NCBI GenBank assembly: GCA_030525455.1 | Contig: JAUNER010000006.1 | Coordinates: 31,215 to 95,214, forward strand | Direction of reading: 5' to 3' | DNA length: 64,000 nt | Source of the DNA: Akkermansia sp. | GTDB taxonomy: Bacteria; Verrucomicrobiota; Verrucomicrobiia; Verrucomicrobiales; Akkermansiaceae | Shown here: piece after piece, positions 35,714 through 45,252 of the stretch | How the letters are laid out: every line of letters begins with the position of its first letter | How positions within the stretch are numbered: position 1 is the stretch's first letter | The notes under the pieces: model-generated | Told to the model about the DNA's origin: nothing | Seen by the model: only the letters and a program-made list of their open reading frames with translations | The model's database searches: none | Position numbers and translations under genes: made by a program

Positions 35714-37816
35714 TTAAAGTATACCAGACTTAATCAACAACGCATCTGCATTGGGCTCACGTCCCATAAAGTCACGATAAAGTTCTGCGGCAGGCTTACT
35801 ATTCCCCTTACTAAGAATGCATCGTCTGAAATCTCGTCCTGTGACAGGATTTAGTACACCTTCTGCCTTAAATCGGCTGAAGGCATCTGCCTCAAGAACT
35901 TCTGCCCACTTGTAAGAATAATATCCGGCAGCATAGCCCGTTGGATCCGCAAATATGTGAGTCAATCGACGAGCTACAGAAGGTGCTTTTTCTGTTAAAG
36001 GAATACGATAATCAGACAAAATTTTCTCATCTGCTTCTTCAATTCCCATGCCTTGATACAAATGACGATTCACGTGCAATTCTAAATCGAGCTTCCCAAA
36101 GCATAATTGACGCATAAATGCAGTAGCACTCATGTAATTACGAGCGGCAAGCATTCTGTCAAATAACTCTGCCGGTATCTTTTCACCTGTTTCATAGTGT
36201 CTTGCAAATAAATCCACAGACTCGCGTTCCCAGCACCAGTTCTCATTAATTTGCGATGGTAACTCCACGAAATCCCATGCCACATTGGTGCCGGCTAATG
36301 ACTTAACTTCTACATCAGAAAGTAGCTGATGAAGCAAATGCCCAAACTCATGGAATATGGTTTCTACTTCCATGTGAGAAAGTAAAGCAGGCTTATCACC
36401 CACCGGTTTGGTCATGTTTCCCACCATTAACCCTAAATGCGGAATTCGTGATGCTCCATCCTGTGGTGGCAAACCACAGCTTAAATAATTCATCCATGCA
36501 CCGGCACGCTTTGAATCACGCGGATGCCAGTCTGCATAGAAAGAACCTAAATGCTCACCTGTCTCTGTATCATGAATTTCATAAAATAGTACATCAGGAT
36601 GCCAAACTTCTACCACGCCATCAGGCAATTCTCCAGTCTCTCCGGTTTTAATTGCCATCGTTGGTTTTTCGGTTACGCGAATTCCATAAAGGGTTGAATA
36701 AATGGAAAATAACCCATTCATCACATTCTGAACGCTGTAATAGGGTCGCAAATCTTCATCGTCAAAATCATATAGCTCACGACGTCGTTTTTCTGCCCAA
36801 TATGAAGTTTCCCAAGGAGCAAGCAATTTGACCTGTTGCCCGGTTTTTTCTTCTTTATACATTCGAACTGCTTCCATGTCGGCTAAGAATGCAGGCAGAA
36901 CTTTGTCATGCAAATCATTAATAAAGTTAAGAGCGTTTGTTCCATTCCCTGCCATTCTGCGAGATGTAGCATAATCTGCAAAACACTTATAGCCAAGCAA
37001 AGCGGCTTTACGTTCTCGAAGGTCCAGTATTTCATTAATGAGGGATTCATTATCGTACTCACCATCTTTGCCAATAGTACCACTCCCTTCCCAAACCTTG
37101 CGTCTCAACTCATCTGAGTCTGCAAATTGCATCACGGGTTGCGTAGATGTGAATTTCTGTGTAAATCGCCATTTGGGCGAGTCTTCTGTTCCATACCCCA
37201 TGGCTAATGCCTCTAAACGAGCCCCTTCTTTTGCAGAATCCGGTAAGCCGGAAAGCTCAGCTTCATCGTCGATGATAAGTTCCCATGAATTAGTGGAATC
37301 CAATACATTTTCCGCAAATTTCTTAGTCTTTAGAGACAACTGAGATTCGATTTCAGCATATTCAGGTTTCAAATCATCCGGCAAATCTGCCCCACTCTCT
37401 CGAAAATCTTTGAGAGTTTCTTGTACAAATCTTTGTTTTACCGGCGAAAGCGTCTTTACCCACTCACATTCGGCGGCGGCTTTCAAAACTTTCCATAGAG
37501 CCGGATTTAATGAAACAGAGGATGAAAAGACGACAACTTCGGGCATTACCTCGGCTATTGCCTCTCGCTGAGCAGGCTCATCATTCACCGAGTCTAAGTG
37601 CATGACCAGTCCCCAAGCTCGCATCAATTCTTCAGAGGCTTTTTCGAGGGCACCAAATGTGCTTTCATAAGTTAAAGCCATTAAATCTTGATTACAAATG
37701 GTCTCTATGTTTTCTTTGGCGTGTTCGATTGCCAAAAGGATATCTGGTTTGATAAATTCCGGAGTCAATTTTGACCAGGAAATTAAGAAATTTTTATCTA
37801 AATACGGATGGTTCAT
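35714..37816 (-). CDS. M3-family oligopeptidase (PrlC/oligopeptidase A type)
   Basis: About 700 residues from ATG 37816 (MNHPYLDKNF), one base after the stop of the upstream TPR gene; the 13-residue longer start overlaps that gene. A helical N-terminal half is followed by the zinc site TIFHEFGHLLHQLLS with the expected downstream ENWCWERES. Other family stretches: RRELYDFDDEDLRPYY, MPHLGLM-like RIPHLGLMVGNMTKP, and FADPTGYAAGYYSYKWAEVLEADAF near the end. No signal peptide; it is a cytoplasmic enzyme degrading short peptides, possibly signal-peptide remnants. Confidence 0.95.
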   Translation of the reverse strand: MNHPYLDKNFLISWSKLTPEFIKPDILLAIEHAKENIETICNQDLMALTYESTFGALEKASEELMRAWGLVMHLDSVNDEPAQREAIAEVMPEVVVFSSSVSLNPALWKVLKAAAECEWVKTLSPVKQRFVQETLKDFRESGADLPDDLKPEYAEIESQLSLKTKKFAENVLDSTNSWELIIDDEAELSGLPDSAKEGARLEALAMGYGTEDSPKWRFTQKFTSTQPVMQFADSDELRRKVWEGSGTIGKDGEYDNESLINEILDLRERKAALLGYKCFADYATSRRMAGNGTNALNFINDLHDKVLPAFLADMEAVRMYKEEKTGQQVKLLAPWETSYWAEKRRRELYDFDDEDLRPYYSVQNVMNGLFSIYSTLYGIRVTEKPTMAIKTGETGELPDGVVEVWHPDVLFYEIHDTETGEHLGSFYADWHPRDSKRAGAWMNYLSCGLPPQDGASRIPHLGLMVGNMTKPVGDKPALLSHMEVETIFHEFGHLLHQLLSDVEVKSLAGTNVAWDFVELPSQINENWCWERESVDLFARHYETGEKIPAELFDRMLAARNYMSATAFMRQLCFGKLDLELHVNRHLYQGMGIEEADEKILSDYRIPLTEKAPSVARRLTHIFADPTGYAAGYYSYKWAEVLEADAFSRFKAEGVLNPVTGRDFRRCILSKGNSKPAAELYRDFMGREPNADALLIKSGIL

Positions 37817-37817
37817 C

Positions 37818-39446
37818 TTATGATTTTGGTTGTTTTTTGAGAAGACTTTGAGCATTTTCCATTGTTGCTAAAACCCCGGCATGATTCGGGAATCGCTTCA
37901 GCCCTTGAGTACAGGCCTCAATGGCTTTTTGATATTGTTTGGTGGTTAAATAATGCTGTGCCAACCTCCACTCTAGAGGATAGGGCACTAATGGAGGATA
38001 CAAACATTTGTCGTATTGTTGGTTTGCTACGGCCTCACTTAACCACAATTCGGCAGAATCCGGAAAACTTAGAGCTCGCACCTCGGCTCCATATATGGCC
38101 ACGAATTGCAAAATACGCTCCAAATGAAATTGATGATACATGTGGTCCAAGTCCGTGGCATGATATAATTGCATGACCACTTCTTGCATCTTGTCAAACT
38201 GAGTTAAAGGGGCTAATGCGTTCCCTCTCTTTTTTTCATAAAATGCCGTTTGATACGCATGACACAAAGATTGTACTAATTGCGGCGTAGCCGAACATTC
38301 TTTAGGCAAAGGGGCTGGATTTGCTTTTAGTACCAACACTTGGTTTGGTAACTGTGGTCGAGCCAATAATAATCTCAACTGTAAGGTTCGCCCTTCCCAC
38401 ATTTGAAATAAAGACCCAACAGATTTTGGATATTTACCCTCTACTCGTACTTGAACGACTTTGGCGGCTAGTTTATCTGCTGTGTCGTAATGCCCTGCAC
38501 AAAATTCTGCCACAGCACGATAGCTGATTGCTCTGTACCATGCTAAATTTCGTGCACGCGGAATACGAAATCTCTTTTCATTCTGAAGTGCCAGTTTTTC
38601 TGCCGTTTGGAATGATTGAGAGGCTTTGATATAATCACCACGACGGAATTGTAAATGCCCCAGTAATTGATAACACGATGTTGATTCCGTATGGAGAGCA
38701 ACTAATTTTTCTGCCTTTGCAAACGTAGCATCACTAATCTGTTCGGCGAATGCTTCTTGATACGCACTAGTAAATAATGCTGCGACTGACTCCGGATGCT
38801 GTTCTAAGTATTTATCTATTATCTCTTTTGCCTGGCGATTCCGTTCTTCCTCCCCCTCCGGATCACCTGATTGAGCTCGTAGTAACGATGCATATATCAT
38901 CGTGGCATACGGGTCGCGTTTCCATTCCTCACAGATTTTTTTTGCACATAATACCGTTGCCTTGGAATTTGATTCATTCTGCACAGAAGAAAAGACTAAA
39001 CCTGCATATGCTTTTTCTTTGGGTATACACATCGGGGACTGCACCAGCTTAGCAATAGCATCGTATGATGCTTTTACCGGTGATAAATAATCCGTATCAT
39101 ATCCACTCAAACACATAAGCATCCCACAATGTGCCATGAGACAATTTGGATCCAGCCTCAAGGCCATGCGAAATTTCTCGTATGCAATCACATCCTCGCA
39201 AAGAATAATCAGTGTTAGCCCTTCAAGTACAAGTTTATGGGCCATGGGTGAAATCGTACTCACTGCCATACTATCCACCCACGGGGGGAGCTGTACTTTT
39301 TGAGCTGGTACTCCGGCTAAGCGTACAGCATCCTGCCATGAACGCAATGATGGCGAGTTTAACCAATCTAAGCCTAAGCCAAATGCTTGTCCGGACATAG
39401 CCAATGACAGCAATAAGGAGCCAAATAAATTGATACTCGCCTTCAT
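37818..39446 (-). CDS. Exported TPR-repeat protein
   Basis: 542 residues with a signal peptide (MKASINLFGSLLLSLAMSGQAFG) and multiple TPR-like helical pairs. Units are visible around residues 85-115 (AYEKFRMALRLDPNCLMAHCGML), 240-275 (ESTSCYQLLGHLQFRRGDYIKASQSFQTAEKL) and at the C-terminus (AQHYLTTKQYQKAIEACTQGLKRFPNH). Similar TPR proteins occur in environmental bacteria as single copies; function unknown. It lies between argS (23 bp) and the peptidase gene (1 bp) in one operon. Confidence 0.85.
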   Translation of the reverse strand: MKASINLFGSLLLSLAMSGQAFGLGLDWLNSPSLRSWQDAVRLAGVPAQKVQLPPWVDSMAVSTISPMAHKLVLEGLTLIILCEDVIAYEKFRMALRLDPNCLMAHCGMLMCLSGYDTDYLSPVKASYDAIAKLVQSPMCIPKEKAYAGLVFSSVQNESNSKATVLCAKKICEEWKRDPYATMIYASLLRAQSGDPEGEEERNRQAKEIIDKYLEQHPESVAALFTSAYQEAFAEQISDATFAKAEKLVALHTESTSCYQLLGHLQFRRGDYIKASQSFQTAEKLALQNEKRFRIPRARNLAWYRAISYRAVAEFCAGHYDTADKLAAKVVQVRVEGKYPKSVGSLFQMWEGRTLQLRLLLARPQLPNQVLVLKANPAPLPKECSATPQLVQSLCHAYQTAFYEKKRGNALAPLTQFDKMQEVVMQLYHATDLDHMYHQFHLERILQFVAIYGAEVRALSFPDSAELWLSEAVANQQYDKCLYPPLVPYPLEWRLAQHYLTTKQYQKAIEACTQGLKRFPNHAGVLATMENAQSLLKKQPKS

Positions 39447-39469
39447 TATTGATGAATGCCTAATTATTC

Positions 39470-41227
39470 TTACATTCGGTCAGGTAATTGGATACCCAAT
39501 AACCCTAAACCATGCTTGAGTGTTCGAGCACATAGCTCGCATAAAGCTAAACGTGTGTAACGTACGTCGCCTTCAGATTTAAGCACCGGGCAAGCTTCAT
39601 AGAATGAATGGAATGCCTTTGCTAAATCAAATAAATATGCAGCCAAAATATTCGGACGACAATCGTCTAACACAGCTGGCACTACTTCACCATAGCGGGC
39701 TAGTAATCGAGAAAGATGAATTTCCGCATCTTCCGTCAATGTGAGCGGTGCTGACCAGTCATGTTGCTCATTTTCCAGCTTTCGGAAAATAGAACGAACT
39801 CGTACGTATGAGTTTTGTAAATAGGGTGCAGTATCGCCTTGTAATGCAAGCATCTTATCCCAGTTAAACACATAATCGGTCATGCGGTTCTGTGATAATT
39901 CCGCAAATTTAACTGCTCCTATACCCACAATTTCTGCCACTTTCTTTTTCTCGTCTGCATCCATATCCGGGCTTTTTTCCTCAACGACACGTGTGGCTCG
40001 CTCAATGGCTTCAGTAAGAACATCCTGCAATGAAACTGATTCACCGGAACGTGTCTTAAAGGGCTTGCGATCCTCACCCAGAATGGAACCAAAGGCAATG
40101 TGTCTATAGTCACCATCCATGCCTCGACGGCGTTGAGTGGCAAAAATCTGACGGAAGTGCTGAGCCTGAGGTGCCCCTACTACGTACCAAATAGAATCTG
40201 CCTGCCAATTCTTAATGCGATAATCAAGTGTAGCTAAGTCTGTTGTTGCATAGAGAAAACCACCGTCTGCTTTACGAATAATGCAGGGCATAGCTTTCCA
40301 TTCACCTTTTTCTTGTACCAAGAAAGGATCGTCCTGTGGCGGTACGGAGCCATCAGAAAATACACATATAGCTCCATCACTTTCCTGTGCCATACCGGAG
40401 GCAAGCATCCCATCTACCAAAGGCCCCAAATCATCGTTATAAAAACTTTCCCCTAGCCAGTAGTCAAAGTGAATGTCTAATTGTTTGTAAATCTTCTTTA
40501 ATCCTGTTTTTGATACTTCTACACAGCGTTCCCAAATGCCAAGGTTTTCGACATCACCTGACTGCAATTTCACCAACTCAACCTTACAGGTGTCTAACAA
40601 TTCCGGTGTTTCTTTGCATCGTGCATTGACTTCCTTGTAAACGCGAAGCAGTTCTTCAATCGGGTCTTGCTCTAAGGCACTATGGTCCAAAATGTTTTTC
40701 CACCCCCAGAGAATCATACCAAACTGCGTTCCCCAGTCACCAATGTGGTTATCTGTAATGACATTATGCCCCACAAATCGTGCAACTCGTGCCAATGTAT
40801 CACCGATAATTGTTGAGCGAATATGCCCAACGTGCATTTGCTTCGCTACATTGGGAGCTGAAAAGTCTATGACTATCGTCTTTGGCTCGGTGATGGCTTC
40901 TACTCCTAGACGAGCATCTGCCAACATGGAACTTAATCGTGCTGCAAAAAACTCAGGTCGAATTCGAAAGTTGATAAACCCGGGACCGGCAATTTCAAGT
41001 GTGCATACATCACAATCACCCATTTGCTCAACTACTTGCTGTGCTAAGGCACGAGGGTTCGTGCGGCATTGTTTTGCAAGAACCATCGCAGCATTGCTCT
41101 GATAATCACCAAAACGTAAATCTGCTGAGGGGGTCACACTTGCACGAAATTCACTCGGTAAAGAATCACCAAGTACTGACTTTAATGCTCCGGATAACTT
41201 TTCTTCAAGTATGGTTGGAATGATCAT
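39470..41227 (-). CDS. argS: Arginyl-tRNA synthetase
   Basis: 585 residues. Class I catalytic motif FSAPNVAKQMHVGHIRSTIIGD (HVGH as HIGH). The KMSK site is replaced by the argS-typical KPFKTRSGE. The N-terminal Arg-S domain (GDYQSNAAMVLAKQ) and the C-terminal anticodon-binding DALR domain (ALCELCARTLKHGLGLLG) are also present. It heads the minus-strand operon. Its ATG is preceded by GAGGG at about 6 nt, one of the few Shine-Dalgarno-like sequences in the window. Confidence 0.98.
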   Translation of the reverse strand: MIIPTILEEKLSGALKSVLGDSLPSEFRASVTPSADLRFGDYQSNAAMVLAKQCRTNPRALAQQVVEQMGDCDVCTLEIAGPGFINFRIRPEFFAARLSSMLADARLGVEAITEPKTIVIDFSAPNVAKQMHVGHIRSTIIGDTLARVARFVGHNVITDNHIGDWGTQFGMILWGWKNILDHSALEQDPIEELLRVYKEVNARCKETPELLDTCKVELVKLQSGDVENLGIWERCVEVSKTGLKKIYKQLDIHFDYWLGESFYNDDLGPLVDGMLASGMAQESDGAICVFSDGSVPPQDDPFLVQEKGEWKAMPCIIRKADGGFLYATTDLATLDYRIKNWQADSIWYVVGAPQAQHFRQIFATQRRRGMDGDYRHIAFGSILGEDRKPFKTRSGESVSLQDVLTEAIERATRVVEEKSPDMDADEKKKVAEIVGIGAVKFAELSQNRMTDYVFNWDKMLALQGDTAPYLQNSYVRVRSIFRKLENEQHDWSAPLTLTEDAEIHLSRLLARYGEVVPAVLDDCRPNILAAYLFDLAKAFHSFYEACPVLKSEGDVRYTRLALCELCARTLKHGLGLLGIQLPDRM

Positions 41228-41404
41228 GTCTGCCCTCTATAAAGCTACATTCAAACGATTAGGTCAAGGCACATCTACTATCAAGACAGCCTTTTTCTGT
41301 CGCCATCTGACTCACTTCCCCCCTCTTCAACTCTTCTCATAATTTTCTTCCCCCCCTGCAAACCTATATATCTCTCGATTTTTTCAAGAGTTTAACTCCC
41401 CTAC

Positions 41405-41433
41405 TTGACAGCTTTTTCGTTTTTTGTTATTTT
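41405..41433 (+). promoter_or_regulatory. Predicted promoter of the RHS cassette
   Basis: TTGACA, 17 nt, TATTTT, followed by a 41-nt AT-rich leader before the ATG at 41475. It suggests the shortened RHS gene is expressed. Confidence 0.5.
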
Positions 41434-41474
41434 TGTAAATAAGTCAAATGACTTTAATTTAACCCTTTATTAAA

Positions 41475-42092
41475 ATGATGCCTCATTCAACTACTATTTC
41501 TTTTCAAGAGTGGCTTAAGGACCACAATGGTGATGTTTCTCAGTTGCTTTTCAGTTGGGATTGGTCGCTTTCGGCTTCTCAATATACACGTGTCCCGGCT
41601 CCTACTTATGCTACGACTGTGGCAGAGGTGGAGAGTACTTCTTTCTCTGCTCCTTTGGCGACGGATGCGGATGAGGCTCAAGTAAATGAGCAAACTTGTA
41701 CCTACGCCTACACACCATTCGGCAGCGTCACAACCAGCGGAGACATCACTCAACCCATCCAATGGAGCAACGAATACTACGACAACGAATTATCCTTAGT
41801 CTATTACAACTACCGCCACTATAACCCCGCCGACGGACGATGGATAAACCGCGACCCCATCGCCGAACAAGGTGGCCGGAATTTGTATGCGTTTGTGGAG
41901 AATTTATGTCATTCTATTGATTTTAGAGGACTTAACGAAATAATTGTAAGTGGAGGTTGTAATCTTAATCCATACGGCTTAAATGTGTATACAATATATT
42001 GGTATACAGATATGCAATATTATACTACACATTTATATAATGCTATTGGATATCTTTTCGATATAAATTACGGATTTCATGATAGAAATTAG
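41475..42092 (+). CDS. Shortened RHS protein: N-terminus joined to RHS core and start of tip
   Basis: 205 residues to a TAG. Residues 1-75 (MMPHSTTISFQEWLKD...) look like the N-terminus of a much larger RHS/YD-repeat protein. The RHS-associated core follows directly (TYAYTPFGSV, YYNYRHYNPADGRWINRDP, EQGGRNLYAF, DFRGL), so the long repeat region has been deleted. After GL begins a tip of about 50 residues rich in Tyr and Asn. The frame stays open after the TAG into the downstream ORF. The core is GC-richer than the tip, normal for RHS C-terminal exchange. Either a pseudogene or two proteins. Confidence 0.8.
   Translation: MMPHSTTISFQEWLKDHNGDVSQLLFSWDWSLSASQYTRVPAPTYATTVAEVESTSFSAPLATDADEAQVNEQTCTYAYTPFGSVTTSGDITQPIQWSNEYYDNELSLVYYNYRHYNPADGRWINRDPIAEQGGRNLYAFVENLCHSIDFRGLNEIIVSGGCNLNPYGLNVYTIYWYTDMQYYTTHLYNAIGYLFDINYGFHDRN
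41700..41903 (+). repeat. RHS core direct repeat, copy 1
   Basis: 204-bp RHS core sequence, roughly 85-90% identical by eye to 43968-44171. It ends just before the divergent tip, marking the recombination boundary. Confidence 0.9.
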
Positions 42093-42773
42093 GCAAATTT
42101 TATTACATCAGCAGAAGAAGAAATCAAAAAGCGAAAGGAAAAAATTAAAGCCAATGAAAAAATAGAATGGTTAGTAGAAAGTCATACTTATTTCATGAGA
42201 GCATATTTAGAAGGAAAAAATAATAATCATTATATAAATATAATTAAGAAAAAAGCTCAAGAGTTAGGAGTAAATTTGAGATTTTATAATTCTAAAGACA
42301 GTTTGGCGAGGGTAGTTAATACAGTTAGATGGCCAAATTATAATTTTTCCAGAAGAAAATGGGAATTTATAAATGCCACTAGAAAGGGTGATTTGAGAAT
42401 ATCCAGATTTGTTTATTTTGGTCATGGTGCATATGGTTCTATTGTTCCTAATTATCCGTTTAAACATCATGGATATTTAGGATGTGGAACTTTACATAAC
42501 TATGCATTTAGTATTACCGGCAATGATATTAAAAATGGTATATTTAGAAAAGATGTTTTTATAAAATCTGCAATTGCGATTAGTTGTTCATGTAGAACAT
42601 CAGGTAAAGAAAAAGAGAATGAAGAAAGTTTTTCATCTATCTGGGCCTCTTATTTTGGTCATGTAATGTATGGCCTTACTGGACGTATGGATTATTCAAA
42701 TCCAAAATCTCCAGTTCCTTCAAATGATCCAAGTGCCCCATCTCAATGGACTCCATCTAATCCTTTTGAATAA
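42093..42773 (+). CDS. RHS C-terminal tip, candidate caspase-like (clan CD) toxin domain
   Basis: Same frame as the shortened RHS protein, after its TAG at 42090-42092; the first ATG is 42195, giving 192 residues. Numbered from that ATG, RFVYFGHGAYGS (His77-Gly78) and AIAISCSCRTSG (Cys131, Cys133) reproduce the hydrophobic-His-Gly and hydrophobic-x-Cys strands of clan CD cysteine peptidases. An end segment FGHVMYGLTG resembles the closing strand of DUF4347/caspase-like folds. The C-terminus is Pro/Ser-rich. The region is very AT-rich. A toxin role is inferred from its position as an RHS tip and the membrane protein 2 bp downstream; the fold assignment is pattern-based. Confidence 0.55.
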   Translation, partial: ANFITSAEEEIKKRKEKIKANEKIEWLVESHTYFMRAYLEGKNNNHYINIIKKKAQELGVNLRFYNSKDSLARVVNTVRWPNYNFSRRKWEFINATRKGDLRISRFVYFGHGAYGSIVPNYPFKHHGYLGCGTLHNYAFSITGNDIKNGIFRKDVFIKSAIAISCSCRTSGKEKENEESFSSIWASYFGHVMYGLTGRMDYSNPKSPVPSNDPSAPSQWTPSNPFE

Positions 42774-42775
42774 AA

Positions 42776-43270
42776 ATGAACAATCCTTTTAAATTTTGCT
42801 ATATATGGTTAATGCTTTGTTCTATTTCTATCTACCTTTTATTATGGATACTTCTCCGCCAGCCTCCTAAAGAACCAGTTCTAAGAGATTTGTTTTCTGA
42901 TTGTTTTTATATAGACTTAATTTTTGTCTCATTTCATTTATGGGGGCTATTATGTTATTATATTAAATTTTCTAAAATAGTTTTTCTTATTTTTTATCCG
43001 ATTGTATTATTTGTAAACATAGCGATACCTTCAAATTATAACCAAACAGTAATTTATGGTTTCTTTTTCTATGATTCATGTTTCATGAGTATTTTGATAG
43101 GTTTAATAGTGGTCGGTTTCATTGCTTTAGGAATTTCGTATTTTTTTGAATTTACAAAGAATGCTTTTAAAGATTTAAAATATAAAAAATATAATTCTGC
43201 ATTTATAATTGCAATGTATATAATCTTCATTATATACTGCATTTCGAAAGCAATTAACTATAACGTATAA
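42776..43270 (+). CDS. Small polytopic membrane protein, candidate immunity protein 1
   Basis: 164 residues with four to five hydrophobic helices (near 8-26, 45-62, 66-84, 101-124, 141-158). It begins 2 bp after the RHS tip stop. AT-rich like the tip and without recognised homology. The pairing of tip and small adjacent gene is the usual layout of polymorphic-toxin immunity; that role is inference. Confidence 0.6.
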   Translation: MNNPFKFCYIWLMLCSISIYLLLWILLRQPPKEPVLRDLFSDCFYIDLIFVSFHLWGLLCYYIKFSKIVFLIFYPIVLFVNIAIPSNYNQTVIYGFFFYDSCFMSILIGLIVVGFIALGISYFFEFTKNAFKDLKYKKYNSAFIIAMYIIFIIYCISKAINYNV

Positions 43271-43608
43271 CAATTTTGTTATAAATGATAAAAAATGATA
43301 GTATAAATCAAAGCAAATAAACGGATAATTATTTTACCAATCAACATATGGGGGTAGTGTAAAAATGTGATTTTTAAATTATCTTAACGAGGAATTCTTT
43401 TTATCTTTAGCATAGTACATATATACATTAAAAATTATAAATACCAAGGATTATTATCGCCCCGAGCGAACATACGGATGGTGATGTAACTCAATGGACT
43501 TACCATCCGGCTACAGGGCTGGAGTTGAGCAAAGTTTATGCGGATGGCTCAAGTGAGGTTCGGACATACGATGCGTTTAATAGATTAGCCACTATCACCA
43601 ATGCCCGT

Positions 43609-43673
43609 GGTGTGGTGAAAACGCACACCTACACGAGGCTAGAGGCTTGTTGCTGAGTAAGTCTTTTAGCGAC
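43609..43673 (+). repeat. RHS repeat fragment, copy A
   Basis: Homologous to 45181-45246 apart from several substitutions and one missing G near 43632. It includes the shared AGGCTAGAGGCTTGTTGC stretch. Confidence 0.8.
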
Positions 43674-43967
43674 GAAACAAATAATCGCACGTATCTGTAC
43701 AATTTCCTTGCCATGCCTGTGCAAATAAGCGATGATGCAGGGGTGAGGAATTTTGCATACAATTCTTTCAACGAGATTGATACAGAGGAGCAATGCAAAC
43801 TTAGTTGCTTCGTTCACCCCTACCTACGGCTCATCACTTGGGACCCGACACAGCCGGTCGCCACTCGACCACTCGCCATCCAAAAAGACGGCACATGGTT
43901 CTGTTACGGCTGGGATTTGACGAAGAACATCTGTGAAATCTTCGGGCAAAACGGCTACATCCGTAGC

Positions 43968-44171
43968 ACCTACGCCTACACACCATTCGGCAGCGTCACC
44001 GCAAGCGGAGACGTCAACCAACCTATCCAATGGAGTAGCGAATACTACGACAACGAATTAGCCTTAGTCTATTACAACTACCGCCACTACAATCCCACCG
44101 ACGGTCGCTGGATAAACCGAGACCCCATCGCCGAGCAAGGCGGCCGGAATATGTATATGTTTGTAGGGAAT
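43968..44171 (+). repeat. RHS core direct repeat, copy 2
   Basis: Second copy of the 204-bp RHS core at 41700-41903. The sequences diverge completely after the GRNxYxFVxN codons. Confidence 0.9.
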
Positions 44172-44689
44172 AAATTAAAAGCACATGATGTTTTGGGTTT
44201 AGTAGCCCCTGGATATGAAGGTGCTCAAACTATTGCAATAATAATTAATATACAAGAGAAAAGTCGAAGAGGTAATGAACAAGCTTATAAAAATTGTAAT
44301 ATTTATAAAATGTATTTTAACTCTAAATGTTGTTTAAATGGAGAAAAAATCATCGATCCTTATATTAAAGAGGCAAAAAGAATATGCGATGATTTTGTGG
44401 GAATGTATTCTATAAATGATAAAGTGATTTCAGCGGTAGAATGCGAAGCTAAATGTTTGGCACAAGCTGAGGAAAAGCATACAAAAATAGCAAATTGTAA
44501 TGAAAGAAATGCACGACGAATCGAAAAACACGTGGAATGTTATTACAAATGTGGATTTTATTTAATTGATAAAAATCACATTTTGGGGCTTTCTAAGGGA
44601 GGATGGTCATTGGGAATTACTGATCTGATTTCAGACTTTATTGAGTCTATCAATAATAGAATACACAATATTTTTTTTAAAGTTTCATC

Positions 44690-45085
44690 ATGTATTTAAT
44701 AAAAAATAGTCTAAAATATTTTGTAATTTTATGGTTTATTTTTATTTCATTAATGGGGATTCTACTATTCCCTTTTGGAGGGATATTTTTTGTTTTATCC
44801 TGTATTTTGTGTTTTGTATGGCTAATACTGATATTCATATCAAAAAATTATCGACAATACATTTTGTATAATTTGCCTTTTTGGGGTATTTTAATTTACA
44901 AGATATGTCAAGGTAATAACAACTATGTTTCTCCAGAAATTATTTTAAGTGGTATTTGGGCTGTACCATTTATTTTATCATTATTTCACAATTTTGATCC
45001 GAGAAATACGCTATCTATTAAAGATATATGCTTTTGTTATTTCTTTTCTATATTATTTTTCTTATTTGTTGTGCTAATGTTATAG
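44690..45085 (+). CDS. Small polytopic membrane protein, candidate immunity protein 2
   Basis: 131 residues with four hydrophobic helices, overlapping the end of the second RHS tip by 10 bp, so translation is probably coupled. Unrelated in sequence to the protein at 42776 but the same size class, composition and position. An immunity role is inferred from context only. Confidence 0.58.
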   Translation: MYLIKNSLKYFVILWFIFISLMGILLFPFGGIFFVLSCILCFVWLILIFISKNYRQYILYNLPFWGILIYKICQGNNNYVSPEIILSGIWAVPFILSLFHNFDPRNTLSIKDICFCYFFSILFFLFVVLML

Positions 45086-45180
45086 AATACGGTAATAGAA
45101 TACTATATTCAAATTAAACTATTTCACATCACAGATAAAAGTATGATTCATTAATAGCCTTTTAACAATCATCGGTTCTT

Positions 45181-45246
45181 GGTGTAATAAAAACGCATAC
45201 TTACGACGAGGCTAGAGGCTTGTTGCTGAGTGAGTCTTATAGTGAC
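45181..45246 (+). pseudogene. RHS gene scrap, copy B
   Basis: About 66 bp homologous to 43609-43673, here keeping the G lost there (TAC GAC GAG frame). It begins and ends abruptly in unrelated AT-rich sequence. A third RHS footprint, showing repeated recombination. Confidence 0.8.
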
Positions 45247-45252
45247 AACGTA

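Larger units (their letters stand above)
43450..44699 (+). pseudogene. Second RHS cassette, 5'-truncated and frameshifted, with Cys-rich tip
   Basis: RHS repeat sequence starts without a start codon (WTYHPATGLELSKVYADG, RTYDAFNRLATITNARG). At about 43632 one G is missing relative to the scrap at 45205, shifting the frame and leaving TGA. From 43647 a frame of 350 residues is open: RTYLYNFLAMPVQISDD, then RHYNPTDGRWINRDPIAEQGG and GL. The junction CKLSCFVHPYLRLITWDP suggests an internal deletion. The roughly 170-residue tip after GL is AT-rich, Lys-rich and has about ten Cys, so it may be disulfide-bonded; no family recognised. It overlaps the next gene by 10 bp. Confidence 0.75.
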
